A stretch of DNA of 13,993 bases from UBA6049 sp965662345 (lineage in GTDB: Bacteria; Bacteroidota; Bacteroidia; Flavobacteriales_G; Salibacteraceae), in assembly GCA_965662345.1 (NCBI GenBank), contig CBFIHE010000044.1, forward strand, positions 1 through 13,993. The letters run 5' to 3'. The notes below the pieces were generated by a model. That model ran no database searches. It saw nothing but the letters and a program-made list of their open reading frames with translations, and had not been told where the DNA came from. A program made the position numbers and the translations under genes. Shown here in pieces: positions 6,852 to 13,756 of the stretch (position 1 is its first letter; each line of letters opens with the position of its first letter).

Positions 6852-7201
6852 GAGGACTGTAGTCTCTTCCTTAGATGTTTTTCTGTGTAGAATCTGAAGG
6901 TGAATATACTTGCTGCAATTACAATTCCAGCCAATACCAAAGAATATCTAGTTGTAAAATCAACTGGTAGAAATACAAAACCTACAAAAGCCATCCAAAC
7001 TCCGCTCCAGGCCATCATCTTGCCATTGTAACGTTGTGCTTCTCGCCATTTGGCGTAGCTTTCAGAGCATTGTCTGCTCTTATATGCAAAGAGTTTAACA
7101 GAGAGCATAGAACCTAAAAAGCGTCTTATGAGTCCAACCAGAATAACACCTGATCCAAACAAAGACATGATTGAGAAAAATAGGGAATAATGTACGTACA
7201 T
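6848..7201 (-). CDS. Small membrane protein, possibly SdpI/YhfL-like
   Basis: This is a 117-residue protein with three hydrophobic segments (about 8-26, 63-80 and 86-104) and a basic C-terminus, so it is an inner-membrane protein. Between segments 1 and 2 the stretch AYKSRQCSESYAKWREAQRYNGK (39-61) resembles the conserved loop of the SdpI/YhfL family, in which a Ser/Lys/Arg-rich element precedes a Trp and a Tyr/Gly/Lys end. SdpI gives immunity to a peptide toxin in Bacillus, but most relatives are uncharacterized, so no immunity role is claimed. The ATG start at 7201 has a perfect -7 box 4 nt upstream. The stop overlaps the start of the GH53 gene by 4 bp. Confidence 0.7.
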   Translation of the reverse strand: MYVHYSLFFSIMSLFGSGVILVGLIRRFLGSMLSVKLFAYKSRQCSESYAKWREAQRYNGKMMAWSGVWMAFVGFVFLPVDFTTRYSLVLAGIVIAASIFTFRFYTEKHLRKRLQSS

Positions 7202-7205
7202 GGTG

Positions 7206-7213
7206 CAAATATA
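7206..7213 (-). promoter_or_regulatory. -7 promoter box of the membrane protein-GH53 operon
   Basis: Minus-strand TATATTTG is an exact TAnnTTTG match, followed by CACC and then the ATG. It lies in the 15-bp gap after the hydrolase stop. The nearest suitable TTG (7241-7239) is 25 bp away, slightly far. The box suggests the two downstream genes can be transcribed apart from the hydrolase. Confidence 0.55.
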
Positions 7214-7216
7214 GGC

Positions 7217-8146
7217 TTAAGAATCAAGCGGTTGCAGCCAATTGGCAGTTTCTGTAAAAGCTTTGTTACGCACTTCTTCTTTACTCAGGTAAACATCGTG
7301 AAGTGCACCGTTGATTTCAACCCGTGTTAATTGGTCTGTAACGCATGAAGCATATTTACGCATGGCCTGTACATTCAATACGGCATCTGCTTCTGCCATT
7401 TGTGGGCAATACCTGAACATGCGGTTAATACTTTTAGCGCTGTGAATAACCAATGTGGGTATATGCAGGTTTAATCCACTTTGTAGGCGCTGCTGTGCCT
7501 CGTGTATAGCTACTACCCAGCCCGCTGTAATGCTAAATCCCTTTATAGGCTTGTAGCTTAGATCAAAATCCCATTCACCTTTAAAGTCTTTGTGAAGACT
7601 CATACCGTATAAGCTGCTAATCTTTGCATAGATATTGGTGTACGGTTTTGACTTGCCCAACTTGAGCAATAGAGGGAGTACAGTCTTTTTGAGAAAGCTC
7701 GGGTAGTTTAAATCGAAAAACGGACTATTTAATAACAGCGCATCTACGTGCTTTCCGGCATCGGCCTCTGCCACAAATAATGGTGCGGTGAGTCCGCCCG
7801 TGGAGTGACCAAATAGCACCAAGTAACTGTGTTTTTCTTTAATGCGTTCTACAGCAATGGAAAGCTCTTCATAATATTCGGTAATGTTGTGTGAGTGATT
7901 GGGGCGTTGATGTGGTAAAATACTTCTTCCGTACCTACGTAAATCAATGGCGTAAAAGGCATAGTCCTGCTGGTGAAAGAATTCGGCAACGTGCTCATGG
8001 AAGAAATAATCTATAAAACCATGTATGTACAAAACAGCCTTAGTATGACTCACAGCTGGAGCGTAAGCTAATAGCGTTGCGGTATTCTCACCCTCTTTGT
8101 CTGGGGTGAGTTGCAATGTTTCTATGACAAAGTTTGCCTCGTTCAT
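7217..8146 (-). CDS. Alpha/beta hydrolase (serine aminopeptidase S33/monoglyceride lipase-like)
   Basis: This is a 309-residue cytoplasmic alpha/beta hydrolase of the Hydrolase_4 (S33-like) group. The oxyanion-side motif HGF (42-44) follows the first core strand VLYIHGF. The nucleophile elbow is GHSTGG (Ser115). The probable acid is Asp254 in EADAVL and the catalytic His is His283 in GALHDVYLS. A lid region lies about 150-205. Members hydrolyse lysophospholipids, monoacylglycerols or similar esters; the substrate here cannot be told. There is no signal peptide. The start ATG (8144-8146) gives a short N-terminal extension before the first beta strand. It is the first gene of a minus-strand run and divergent from the DNA polymerase gene; the gap to the next gene is 15 bp. 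Confidence 0.88.
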   Translation of the reverse strand: MNEANFVIETLQLTPDKEGENTATLLAYAPAVSHTKAVLYIHGFIDYFFHEHVAEFFHQQDYAFYAIDLRRYGRSILPHQRPNHSHNITEYYEELSIAVERIKEKHSYLVLFGHSTGGLTAPLFVAEADAGKHVDALLLNSPFFDLNYPSFLKKTVLPLLLKLGKSKPYTNIYAKISSLYGMSLHKDFKGEWDFDLSYKPIKGFSITAGWVVAIHEAQQRLQSGLNLHIPTLVIHSAKSINRMFRYCPQMAEADAVLNVQAMRKYASCVTDQLTRVEINGALHDVYLSKEEVRNKAFTETANWLQPLDS

Positions 8147-8287
8147 TTGGATTGTGAATGTACAACCTTACAGGCTATTAACGTATTGTTGAGGCGCACT
8201 GTTCACTGAGATTTCTGGAGAGATAGTTATCAACATTATGTAACAGGTAGAGTTAAATGGATAAATTATACGTCTACATTTTGATAA

Positions 8288-8295
8288 ATAATTTG
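8288..8295 (+). promoter_or_regulatory. Weak -7-like box of the dnaE paralogue
   Basis: TTTG at 8292-8295 lies 5 nt before the ATG, the same geometry as at other starts here, but the TA is one base too close (ATAATTTG). An alternative is TACATTTT at 8275-8282. I saw no clear -33 TTG. Confidence 0.25.
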
Positions 8296-8300
8296 TCATA

Positions 8301-11300
8301 ATGCTCAATACGCATTCTTATTTCAGCTATAAATACGGAACCGTGGAGCCTTCTGTGGTATTGGATGTGCTGCAGGCATACGGCTATGAAACCGTGGTGC
8401 TTACTGATATCAATTCCACATCGGCTTCGCTAGATTTTGTGCGTATGGCGCAGAAGCGAAACATCAGATCTGTATTGGGTATAGATGTGAGAGAAGGTGT
8501 AAAGCAGCGCTTTGTGGCCTTGGCAAGAAACAATACGGGATGGCAGCATTTGAATGCGTGGCTATCTGATCTTATGGCAAAAAAGCAGCCTATTCCACAA
8601 CGAGCCCCAGAGTTTTGGGCGGAGGATGTGTATGTGATTTATCCCTTAGAAACCGGAGTAAACCCCAGTACGTTACTGCCTCATGAGTTTTTGGGCGTGC
8701 GGCCAACTCACCTTAATAAGCTGCCGTTCTCGCCACTTAGGTATAAGCAAGAGAAGCTAGTGGCCTTGCAAACATTTACCTTTAGAAACAAGCGTGATTT
8801 TAATGCGCACAGGCTCCTGCGTGCCATAGCCAACAACACTTTACTGAGTAAGCTGCCAAAGGTAGAAGAGGGCAGCGCTGTCGATTTATTTGTTCACAAA
8901 GACCAATTGAAGCAGTGGTATGCCTCATTTCCTGTTTTGCTAGATAACGCAGAGCGATTGTTGAATAATTGCAGGGTTTCATTTGATTTTGGAGATGATG
9001 CTCCAGCTCAAAATAAGCGTACCTTTACAGGAAGCGATGCGCAAGACCAAGCGCTTATTCGCGAACTGTGCGAAGAAGGATTGAAGTACCGTTACCCTAG
9101 TGCCAATGCCCTTATTCGCGAACGTTTGGAGCGTGAGTTAACCGTAATTACAGAGAAAGGTTTCTTGGCTTATTTTCTCATTGCGTGGGACTTGCTTCGC
9201 TATGCGCGGCACAAAAATTACTTCTACGTGGGTAGGGGGAGTGGAGCAAATAGTATGGTCGCGTATCTGCTTCGCATTACGGATGTTGACCCTATTGAGC
9301 TAGACCTTTACTTTGAACGTTTTATTAACTTGTTTCGCAAGAATCCGCCAGATTTTGATGTAGACTTCTCATGGAGAGACAGGCAAGATATTACTCGTTA
9401 TTTGTTTGATACACATGGTAAGGAGCACACTGCGCTATTGGGAGCGTATGTTACCTTTCAGTACAGAGCGGTAGTGCGTGAATTGGGTAAGGTATTTGGG
9501 TTACCCAAGCATGAAATAGACTTGCTGGCGTCTGGTAAGATGCCAGGGTCTAAAACAGATCAGCTTCATCGTTTGGTGTTGCTTTATGGAAGTTACATTC
9601 AAAACTTTCCCAATTACTTGAGTATTCACGCGGGGGGCATTATCATTTCGCACAAGCCTGTTCACTATTTTACAGCTACAGATTTGCCGCCCAAGGGTTT
9701 TGCTACCACGCACTTTGATATGGTTACGGCAGAAGATGCAGGCTTGTATAAGTTCGATATTTTGGGGCAGCGCGGACTGGGTAAAATCAAAGATACCTTG
9801 TCTGTAGTACGCCAAAACCGACCACTGGAAAGCGCCATAGATATTCACGATATAAAGCGCTTTAAGGGAGACAGACGCGTACGTGAACTTTTAAAAGCGG
9901 GTAAAGCCATAGGATGTTTCTACGTGGAATCTCCTGCCATGCGAATGCTACTCTCTAAACTGCGTGTAGCAGATTATGCAGGCTTGGTAGCTGCGAGTTC
10001 AATCATTAGGCCTGGAGTATCTAAAAGCGGAATGATGCGTGAGTACATCAAGCGATTTAGAGATCCTGAGGAGCGTAAGAATGCGCATCCGCGGATGCTA
10101 GAAATCATGCCAGATACTTTTGGCGTAATGGTGTACCAAGAAGATGTGATTAAAGTAGCTCACATGTACGCTAAACTCACCTTGGGTGAAGCCGATGTTT
10201 TACGTAGGGGAATGAGCGGAAAGTACCGCTCGCGAGAAGAGTTCCAGCAGGTGAAGCAAACTTTTTTTGACAATTGTAGGGCAGAGGGCCACCCGCCTGA
10301 AGAAGTAGCTGAAATATGGCGTCAAATAGAGAGTTTTGCTGGCTATGCCTTTGCCAAAGGTCACTCTGCTAGTTATGCCGTAGAGAGCTACCAAAGCTTG
10401 TTTCTAAAGGCATACTTCCCCATAGAGTACATGGTGGCTACGATAAATAACGGAGGCGGGTTCTACCGCACGGAATTGTACCTGCACGAGGCACGCATGA
10501 ACGGAGCATCTATACACTTGCCCTGTGTGAACCGCGGTACTTCCGAATGTACGCTGCACAGCACCAAAATCTACATCGGCTTTGCCTTTGTACACGGCAT
10601 GCCAGATGCGCTTAGCGATATACTGGTGGCAGAACGTGAGGCAAACGGAGCTTTTGAGTCGCTAGAAGATTTTGTAGACCGCGTTTCCGTGAGTATAGAT
10701 GAGTTGGAGTGCTTGATTCGGGTAAATGCCTTTCGGTTTACGGGAGAATCAAAGCGCAGGCTCATGTGGAAAGCACACGGCATTCTGAATCCTTCAAAGC
10801 GTACCCAACCTCAAGCTGCGTTGTTTAGACCAGAGCAGCGTTCGTTTGTCTTGCCTGATTTAACGGTTACGAAACAAGAGGAGCTTTTTGACCAATTAGA
10901 GCTGTTGGGTTTTACCGTAAGCGGACCGTGGGAGTTGTTGCAGGACCAAACGCCTTACCCGTTACGAGCCGCAGACTTACCTCGCTACAAAGGCAAGACC
11001 ATAACGTTGCAGGGATATTTGATTACCGTTAAGAACACGGGAACAAGTAACGGAAAAACCATGCATTTTGGAACGTTTTTAGACCGAAACGGGGAGTGGT
11101 TAGATACCGTGCACTTTCCGCCCGTGGCCAAAGCGTACCCTTTTCAAGGAAAAGGGGTGTACACACTTACCGGAACGGTGGCAGAAGAGTTTGGCGTGTA
11201 TAGCGTGGAAATAGAGCGCATGCGTAAAGAACCCTATGTGCCCGACCCGCGTTATGCTGAAGAAACCAATAAGTTTAAGCGATTGCAGAAGCAAGACTAT

Positions 11301-11390
11301 GCCCAGACCAAAGATGATGTTACCCAAGAACACATTAGTTACGGTAGAAGTAAGCGAATGGGAGAAAGAATTAAGAAGTTGAAGGGTTAA
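8301..11390 (+). CDS. dnaE: Short DNA polymerase III alpha-subunit paralogue (C-family polymerase)
   Basis: This 1029-residue C-family DNA polymerase is shorter than E. coli DnaE (1160). Domains in order: PHP (1 to ~200), palm/thumb/fingers (~250-700), helix-hairpin-helix (~760-815) and OB fold (~896-975). The catalytic Asp triad is complete: Asp353 and Asp355 in PDFDVDF and Asp486 in KFDILG. GRGSGANS, VYQEDV and FAKGHSASYAVESYQ are intact. QAALF (838-842) fits a beta-clamp-binding motif at the expected place between HhH and OB. PHP metal ligands look degenerate: N-T-H-S replaces H-x-H-S and TDI replaces TDH, so PHP proofreading is unlikely. The C-terminal tau-binding region of the replicative enzyme seems absent. 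It is therefore probably a second, non-replicative and perhaps translesion alpha subunit common in Bacteroidota. No imuA/imuB, dinB or lexA-like gene adjoins it here. It shares TTAA with the opposite acetyltransferase gene. Confidence 0.93.
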   Translation: MLNTHSYFSYKYGTVEPSVVLDVLQAYGYETVVLTDINSTSASLDFVRMAQKRNIRSVLGIDVREGVKQRFVALARNNTGWQHLNAWLSDLMAKKQPIPQRAPEFWAEDVYVIYPLETGVNPSTLLPHEFLGVRPTHLNKLPFSPLRYKQEKLVALQTFTFRNKRDFNAHRLLRAIANNTLLSKLPKVEEGSAVDLFVHKDQLKQWYASFPVLLDNAERLLNNCRVSFDFGDDAPAQNKRTFTGSDAQDQALIRELCEEGLKYRYPSANALIRERLERELTVITEKGFLAYFLIAWDLLRYARHKNYFYVGRGSGANSMVAYLLRITDVDPIELDLYFERFINLFRKNPPDFDVDFSWRDRQDITRYLFDTHGKEHTALLGAYVTFQYRAVVRELGKVFGLPKHEIDLLASGKMPGSKTDQLHRLVLLYGSYIQNFPNYLSIHAGGIIISHKPVHYFTATDLPPKGFATTHFDMVTAEDAGLYKFDILGQRGLGKIKDTLSVVRQNRPLESAIDIHDIKRFKGDRRVRELLKAGKAIGCFYVESPAMRMLLSKLRVADYAGLVAASSIIRPGVSKSGMMREYIKRFRDPEERKNAHPRMLEIMPDTFGVMVYQEDVIKVAHMYAKLTLGEADVLRRGMSGKYRSREEFQQVKQTFFDNCRAEGHPPEEVAEIWRQIESFAGYAFAKGHSASYAVESYQSLFLKAYFPIEYMVATINNGGGFYRTELYLHEARMNGASIHLPCVNRGTSECTLHSTKIYIGFAFVHGMPDALSDILVAEREANGAFESLEDFVDRVSVSIDELECLIRVNAFRFTGESKRRLMWKAHGILNPSKRTQPQAALFRPEQRSFVLPDLTVTKQEELFDQLELLGFTVSGPWELLQDQTPYPLRAADLPRYKGKTITLQGYLITVKNTGTSNGKTMHFGTFLDRNGEWLDTVHFPPVAKAYPFQGKGVYTLTGTVAEEFGVYSVEIERMRKEPYVPDPRYAEETNKFKRLQKQDYAQTKDDVTQEHISYGRSKRMGERIKKLKG

Positions 11391-11920
11391 TTTTGGTTCA
11401 ACCACTCTTCATACTCAAGCCCATAGAAGCTACACGGTAAACCATCAAATGTGAAAGGCTCTAGGTAAAGCAATCCAATTTTTTTTAGCACAGAAAGTGA
11501 AGCCTCATGGTTAGCATCGGCAGCACCGCAAATTCGCTCTAGATTTAACTGCTCAAAACCATAACGCAGAGTGGCTTCAGCCGTTTCTGTAGCTATACCC
11601 TTTCCCCAAAATTCAGGTTTGAAACGGTAGCCAATGTCAATGTATGAGAAATCACGAACGTTTTCTTCATATTTAAGTCCGCACCATCCTAAAAATTGGC
11701 CCGTTATGCGGTCATCAACCGCCCATCGGCCAATGCTATTCATAGCGTATTGTGAGCGAACCATCTCAATTACCTCTTTTGCCTGTTCAAGTTTGGTGAG
11801 TGGATTCTTTCCCAAGAATTCGTGCACTCTTGGGTCAGAATCTAGTTTGAACAAGCCTTCAGCATCAGAATGTTCTAAATCACGCAAAATAAATCGCTGT
11901 GTGGTGAGGTGCACTTTCAT
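11387..11920 (-). CDS. GNAT N-acetyltransferase, RimJ/RimL type
   Basis: This is a 177-residue Gcn5-related acetyltransferase (Acetyltransf_3 group) that uses acetyl-CoA to acetylate an amine, in this group often a protein N-terminus or a small molecule. It opens with TQRFILRDLEHSDAEGLF (7-24), the typical first strand and helix. The pyrophosphate-binding motif A spans IGYRFKPEFWGKGIATE (96-112), with the loop FWGKGIA. The final conserved stretch is CGAADANHEASLSVLKKIGL (131-150), motif B, where Asn137 and Ser141 are family-typical. The acceptor is unknown. The gene is monocistronic and convergent with dnaE, with a 4-bp overlap. Its -7-like box lies in the T-rich tail of the upstream operon's terminator. 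Confidence 0.9.
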   Translation of the reverse strand: MKVHLTTQRFILRDLEHSDAEGLFKLDSDPRVHEFLGKNPLTKLEQAKEVIEMVRSQYAMNSIGRWAVDDRITGQFLGWCGLKYEENVRDFSYIDIGYRFKPEFWGKGIATETAEATLRYGFEQLNLERICGAADANHEASLSVLKKIGLLYLEPFTFDGLPCSFYGLEYEEWLNQN

Positions 11921-11925
11921 AGAGA

Positions 11926-11933
11926 CAAAGAAA
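11926..11933 (-). promoter_or_regulatory. -7-like box of the acetyltransferase gene
   Basis: Minus-strand TTTCTTTG differs from TAnnTTTG at one position and lies 5 nt (TCTCT) before the ATG. It overlaps the T-rich tail of the preceding hairpin, so the match could partly reflect base composition. Confidence 0.35.
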
Positions 11934-11974
11934 AGAAACGATGAAACATAGATATTTCCTCAAGTTTCACCGTT
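11926..11974 (-). terminator. Probable intrinsic terminator of the YozG-like/outer-membrane protein operon
   Basis: On the minus strand AACGGTGAAAC (11974-11964) pairs with GTTTCATCGTT (11947-11937), giving 11 pairs including one G-U, with a 16-nt loop. TCTTTTCTTTG follows. It begins 24 nt after the stop of the outer-membrane protein gene. The long loop and interrupted U-tract make it a moderate call. Confidence 0.5.
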
Positions 11975-11998
11975 ACAGTTGATACTTTAAATAGATCC

Positions 11999-12730
11999 CT
12001 ACCTATACAAATTAGTGAAGTTGTAGAAAATTCCAATGGAGTAATAGTATGGATATAACTGTGTTTCCGTGTCTTTAAAAACCGCCATTTCTGAGAAGTC
12101 TACTGAAGAGCGAATACCAAACTTATGACCGTTACCACGCTCATTGAGTGAAGTGAAGGTAATCTCACTTACGAATCCAAAACGTAAGTAATTGAAAGCG
12201 GTAAGGTCACCTTCTTGGTCAATATTGTTTTCATCATCTAGCTTCTGAAAGAACGGAGTAGATACATACGGACCCACATGTAGCTCAATGGCTCTGAAAT
12301 ATCCGTCTCTCACACGGTGATGTTGCAGTGGCATTCGCATTCCGAAAAGAACAGGTATTTGAATGTAGCCTGTACTCAAACGTAAACCAGTACCCAAACT
12401 ATCGGTAAGGTTTGCATTTCTATTCATGAGCTGGATGCCCGTTTTTAAAGACCAGATATCTTCTTGGCTATCCGTAAAAAGCCAGCTGTGATTAAAACCA
12501 CCTTCAAATGCAGGTAAGTAGTTGTTTTTCACAAATGAAAAGGTTCCGTTATCTGTATTAAAAACCGTGTGTTTGGTATTCACTCTAACCATACTTGTGG
12601 TAAAATTTACTTCATATAATCGTGAATACTTCAGAATAGGGTCTTTGGTTGCTGCCTCTTGGGCATAGCCCGATGCAATTGACAAAAAGATGACTGCAAC
12701 TGCAAGCATTGCTTGAACTTGATTTTTCAT
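11999..12730 (-). CDS. Predicted outer-membrane beta-barrel protein
   Basis: This is a 243-residue exported protein with a signal peptide (hydrophobic residues 8-20, probable cleavage after SGYA at residue 23). The rest consists of alternating polar/hydrophobic, aromatic-rich strands separated by short turns, for example LYEVNFTTSMVRVN, LSTGYIQIPVLFGM, FNYLRFGFVSEITF and the last strand YYYSIGIFYNFTNLY. This is the pattern of a small (8-10 strand) outer-membrane barrel of the PorT/OmpW-like kind common in Bacteroidota. I do not recognise a specific family. It lies 30 bp after the HTH gene with no promoter match I could see, so it is probably the last gene of that operon, ended by the hairpin at 11937-11974. 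The role is unknown. Confidence 0.7.
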   Translation of the reverse strand: MKNQVQAMLAVAVIFLSIASGYAQEAATKDPILKYSRLYEVNFTTSMVRVNTKHTVFNTDNGTFSFVKNNYLPAFEGGFNHSWLFTDSQEDIWSLKTGIQLMNRNANLTDSLGTGLRLSTGYIQIPVLFGMRMPLQHHRVRDGYFRAIELHVGPYVSTPFFQKLDDENNIDQEGDLTAFNYLRFGFVSEITFTSLNERGNGHKFGIRSSVDFSEMAVFKDTETQLYPYYYSIGIFYNFTNLYR

Positions 12731-12760
12731 GATACGTGTAATTAATTGATTGATAAATTG

Positions 12761-12967
12761 TTAATCTGGCCTGTATTCTAATAGATCACCTGGTTGGCAT
12801 TCTAGTACTTTACAAATGGCTTCCAATGTGGAGAAACGAATGGCTTTCACCTTACCCTGTTTAAGAATAGAAAGGTTTACTGTAGAAACACCCACTTGTT
12901 CAGAGAGGTCTTTCAGCTTCATCTTTTTTTTGGCAAGCTCTACGTCTAGGTTTACGATAATTGGCAT
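12761..12967 (-). CDS. YozG-like XRE-family helix-turn-helix regulator
   Basis: This 68-residue DNA-binding protein is almost entirely one Cro/CI-type HTH. It starts with a short beta strand (PIIVNLDVELA), then helices; the HTH lies at about 18-40 (LKDLSEQVGVSTVNLSILKQG). KAIRFSTLEAICKVLECQPGDLLEY (41-65) is the hallmark of the small YozG-type subgroup. These regulators usually sit next to a membrane protein (often DUF2975) and are thought to control their own operon. Here the upstream neighbour (11-bp gap) is a two-helix membrane protein and the downstream one an outer-membrane protein. No effector domain is present, so any signal would have to come from a partner or from DNA binding alone. 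The target is probably near 13537-13591. Confidence 0.88.
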   Translation of the reverse strand: MPIIVNLDVELAKKKMKLKDLSEQVGVSTVNLSILKQGKVKAIRFSTLEAICKVLECQPGDLLEYRPD

Positions 12968-12978
12968 AAGGTACTTGG

Positions 12979-13512
12979 TTATATGGTCAATGAATCTTCT
13001 ATTTCTTCTACCACGCTATCCAAGTTTCTGTCGTTTTTGCCCCATGCGTAAACCTGAAAAAAGGTGGCGGAAATGAAGGTGACTTTGGTTTGTTGGCCAT
13101 CGGGAACCATAGAGAGGTAGAGGTTTTCGCCCCAAGACCAAAACGAAATTTTCGAAGTAGCGAGAATCTCATGTTTTTGGGCGTTGAAGTCTGTCAGGTT
13201 GAAGCTGGAATCGTCTATCACTTCTTTAAGCTTCTCGTACATTAAGTCTACGGGAATGTCATATGTGCGGTCCACTCTGGATTTAGAAGTAAGGATGTTA
13301 GACGGACTCGTGAAATACTCTTTATAACTCAATTTCCGTCTAACGGCCATGTTGAAAATAAAAAAGAATAGGATGATTGCTACTGGCGCATACGCTAATG
13401 GGTTTCCTGAGTCGGCAATAGATTCCACGCTCCAAGGAATGGTAATCAAAAGGCCTACAGCTACAAGAAGCGGTAGTATGTTATTCAAACTGAAGAATTT
13501 TCTGGTTTTCAT
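12979..13512 (-). CDS. Two-helix membrane protein with a soluble C-terminal domain, partner of the YozG-like regulator
   Basis: This is a 177-residue protein that I do not recognise. Two membrane helices (about 10-28 and 40-57) form an N-terminal hairpin, with basic residues (RRK, 58-60) after the second. An approximately 95-residue domain (83-177) follows: a helix near VDLMYEKLKEVIDD, then strands EILATSKISFWSWGENLYLSMV and QTKVTFISATFFQVYAWG, ending in an acidic helix LDSVVEEIEDSL. The alternating strand pattern could be a SRPBCC- or DUF1499-like fold, but this is only resemblance. By the positive-inside rule the domain is probably cytoplasmic, where it could contact the regulator. I chose the ATG at 13510-13512; an upstream start at 13539 would lie within the promoter -7 box. 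It is the first gene of the operon. Confidence 0.7.
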   Translation of the reverse strand: MKTRKFFSLNNILPLLVAVGLLITIPWSVESIADSGNPLAYAPVAIILFFFIFNMAVRRKLSYKEYFTSPSNILTSKSRVDRTYDIPVDLMYEKLKEVIDDSSFNLTDFNAQKHEILATSKISFWSWGENLYLSMVPDGQQTKVTFISATFFQVYAWGKNDRNLDSVVEEIEDSLTI

Positions 13513-13536
13513 CTTCTGGTATTTAATTTGATGAAG

Positions 13537-13567
13537 CAAAGTAATACCGTATATTTATGAAAAGCAA
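13537..13567 (-). promoter_or_regulatory. Promoter of the membrane protein/YozG-like/outer-membrane protein operon
   Basis: Minus-strand TTG (13567-13565), a 20-bp spacer, then TTACTTTG (13544-13537, one mismatch to TAnnTTTG), 24 nt before the ATG. It is one of the two promoters in the window (with 1431-1459) that have both elements at the published spacing. Confidence 0.6.
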
Positions 13568-13574
13568 TTAAAAA

Positions 13575-13591
13575 TTAATGAAAAACATTAA
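13575..13591. promoter_or_regulatory. Inverted repeat upstream of the YozG-like operon promoter
   Basis: TTAATG-AAAAA-CATTAA is a perfect 6+6 bp inverted repeat 7 bp upstream of the -33 element. It is a possible operator for the HTH protein of the same operon. The surrounding sequence is A+T-rich, so chance is a real alternative. Confidence 0.35.
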
Positions 13592-13693
13592 ATAAATATC
13601 GAATTAGTTGATTTTGAGGATGTTCTACACGAGAATGAAAAACAGGTATATGGTGGGGGTTATAATGATGAGCGAGTGGATTTAGCGTAAAAC

Positions 13694-13731
13694 AAAAATC
13701 CACCGACAAGAACTTGTTTCTTGCCGGTGGA
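13694..13731 (-). terminator. Intrinsic terminator of the right-edge T9SS cargo gene
   Basis: On the minus strand TCCACCGGCAAGAA (13731-13718) pairs with TTCTTGTCGGTGGA (13712-13699): 14 pairs including one G-U, with a 5-nt loop. TTTTTGTTTT follows directly. It begins 25 nt after the stop codon. On the plus strand the G-U becomes an A-C mismatch and no T-run follows, which fixes the orientation. Confidence 0.9.
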
Positions 13732-13756
13732 CCTAAGCGTTTGGTTGTAACCCTGC

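Noticed and set aside
6848..7201. Bacteriocin immunity gene (SdpI) implying a toxin system
   Set aside because: The resemblance is limited to one loop, and there is no toxin or processing gene nearby.
8152..8165. TTGT-N6-ACAA dyad before the alpha/beta hydrolase gene
   Set aside because: Short arms; no second copy or promoter alignment supports it.
8226..8244. GTTA-N11-TAAC dyad upstream of dnaE as an SOS operator
   Set aside because: Arms are only 4 bp, the inner bases do not pair, and no matching LexA consensus for this lineage is known to me; chance is likely.
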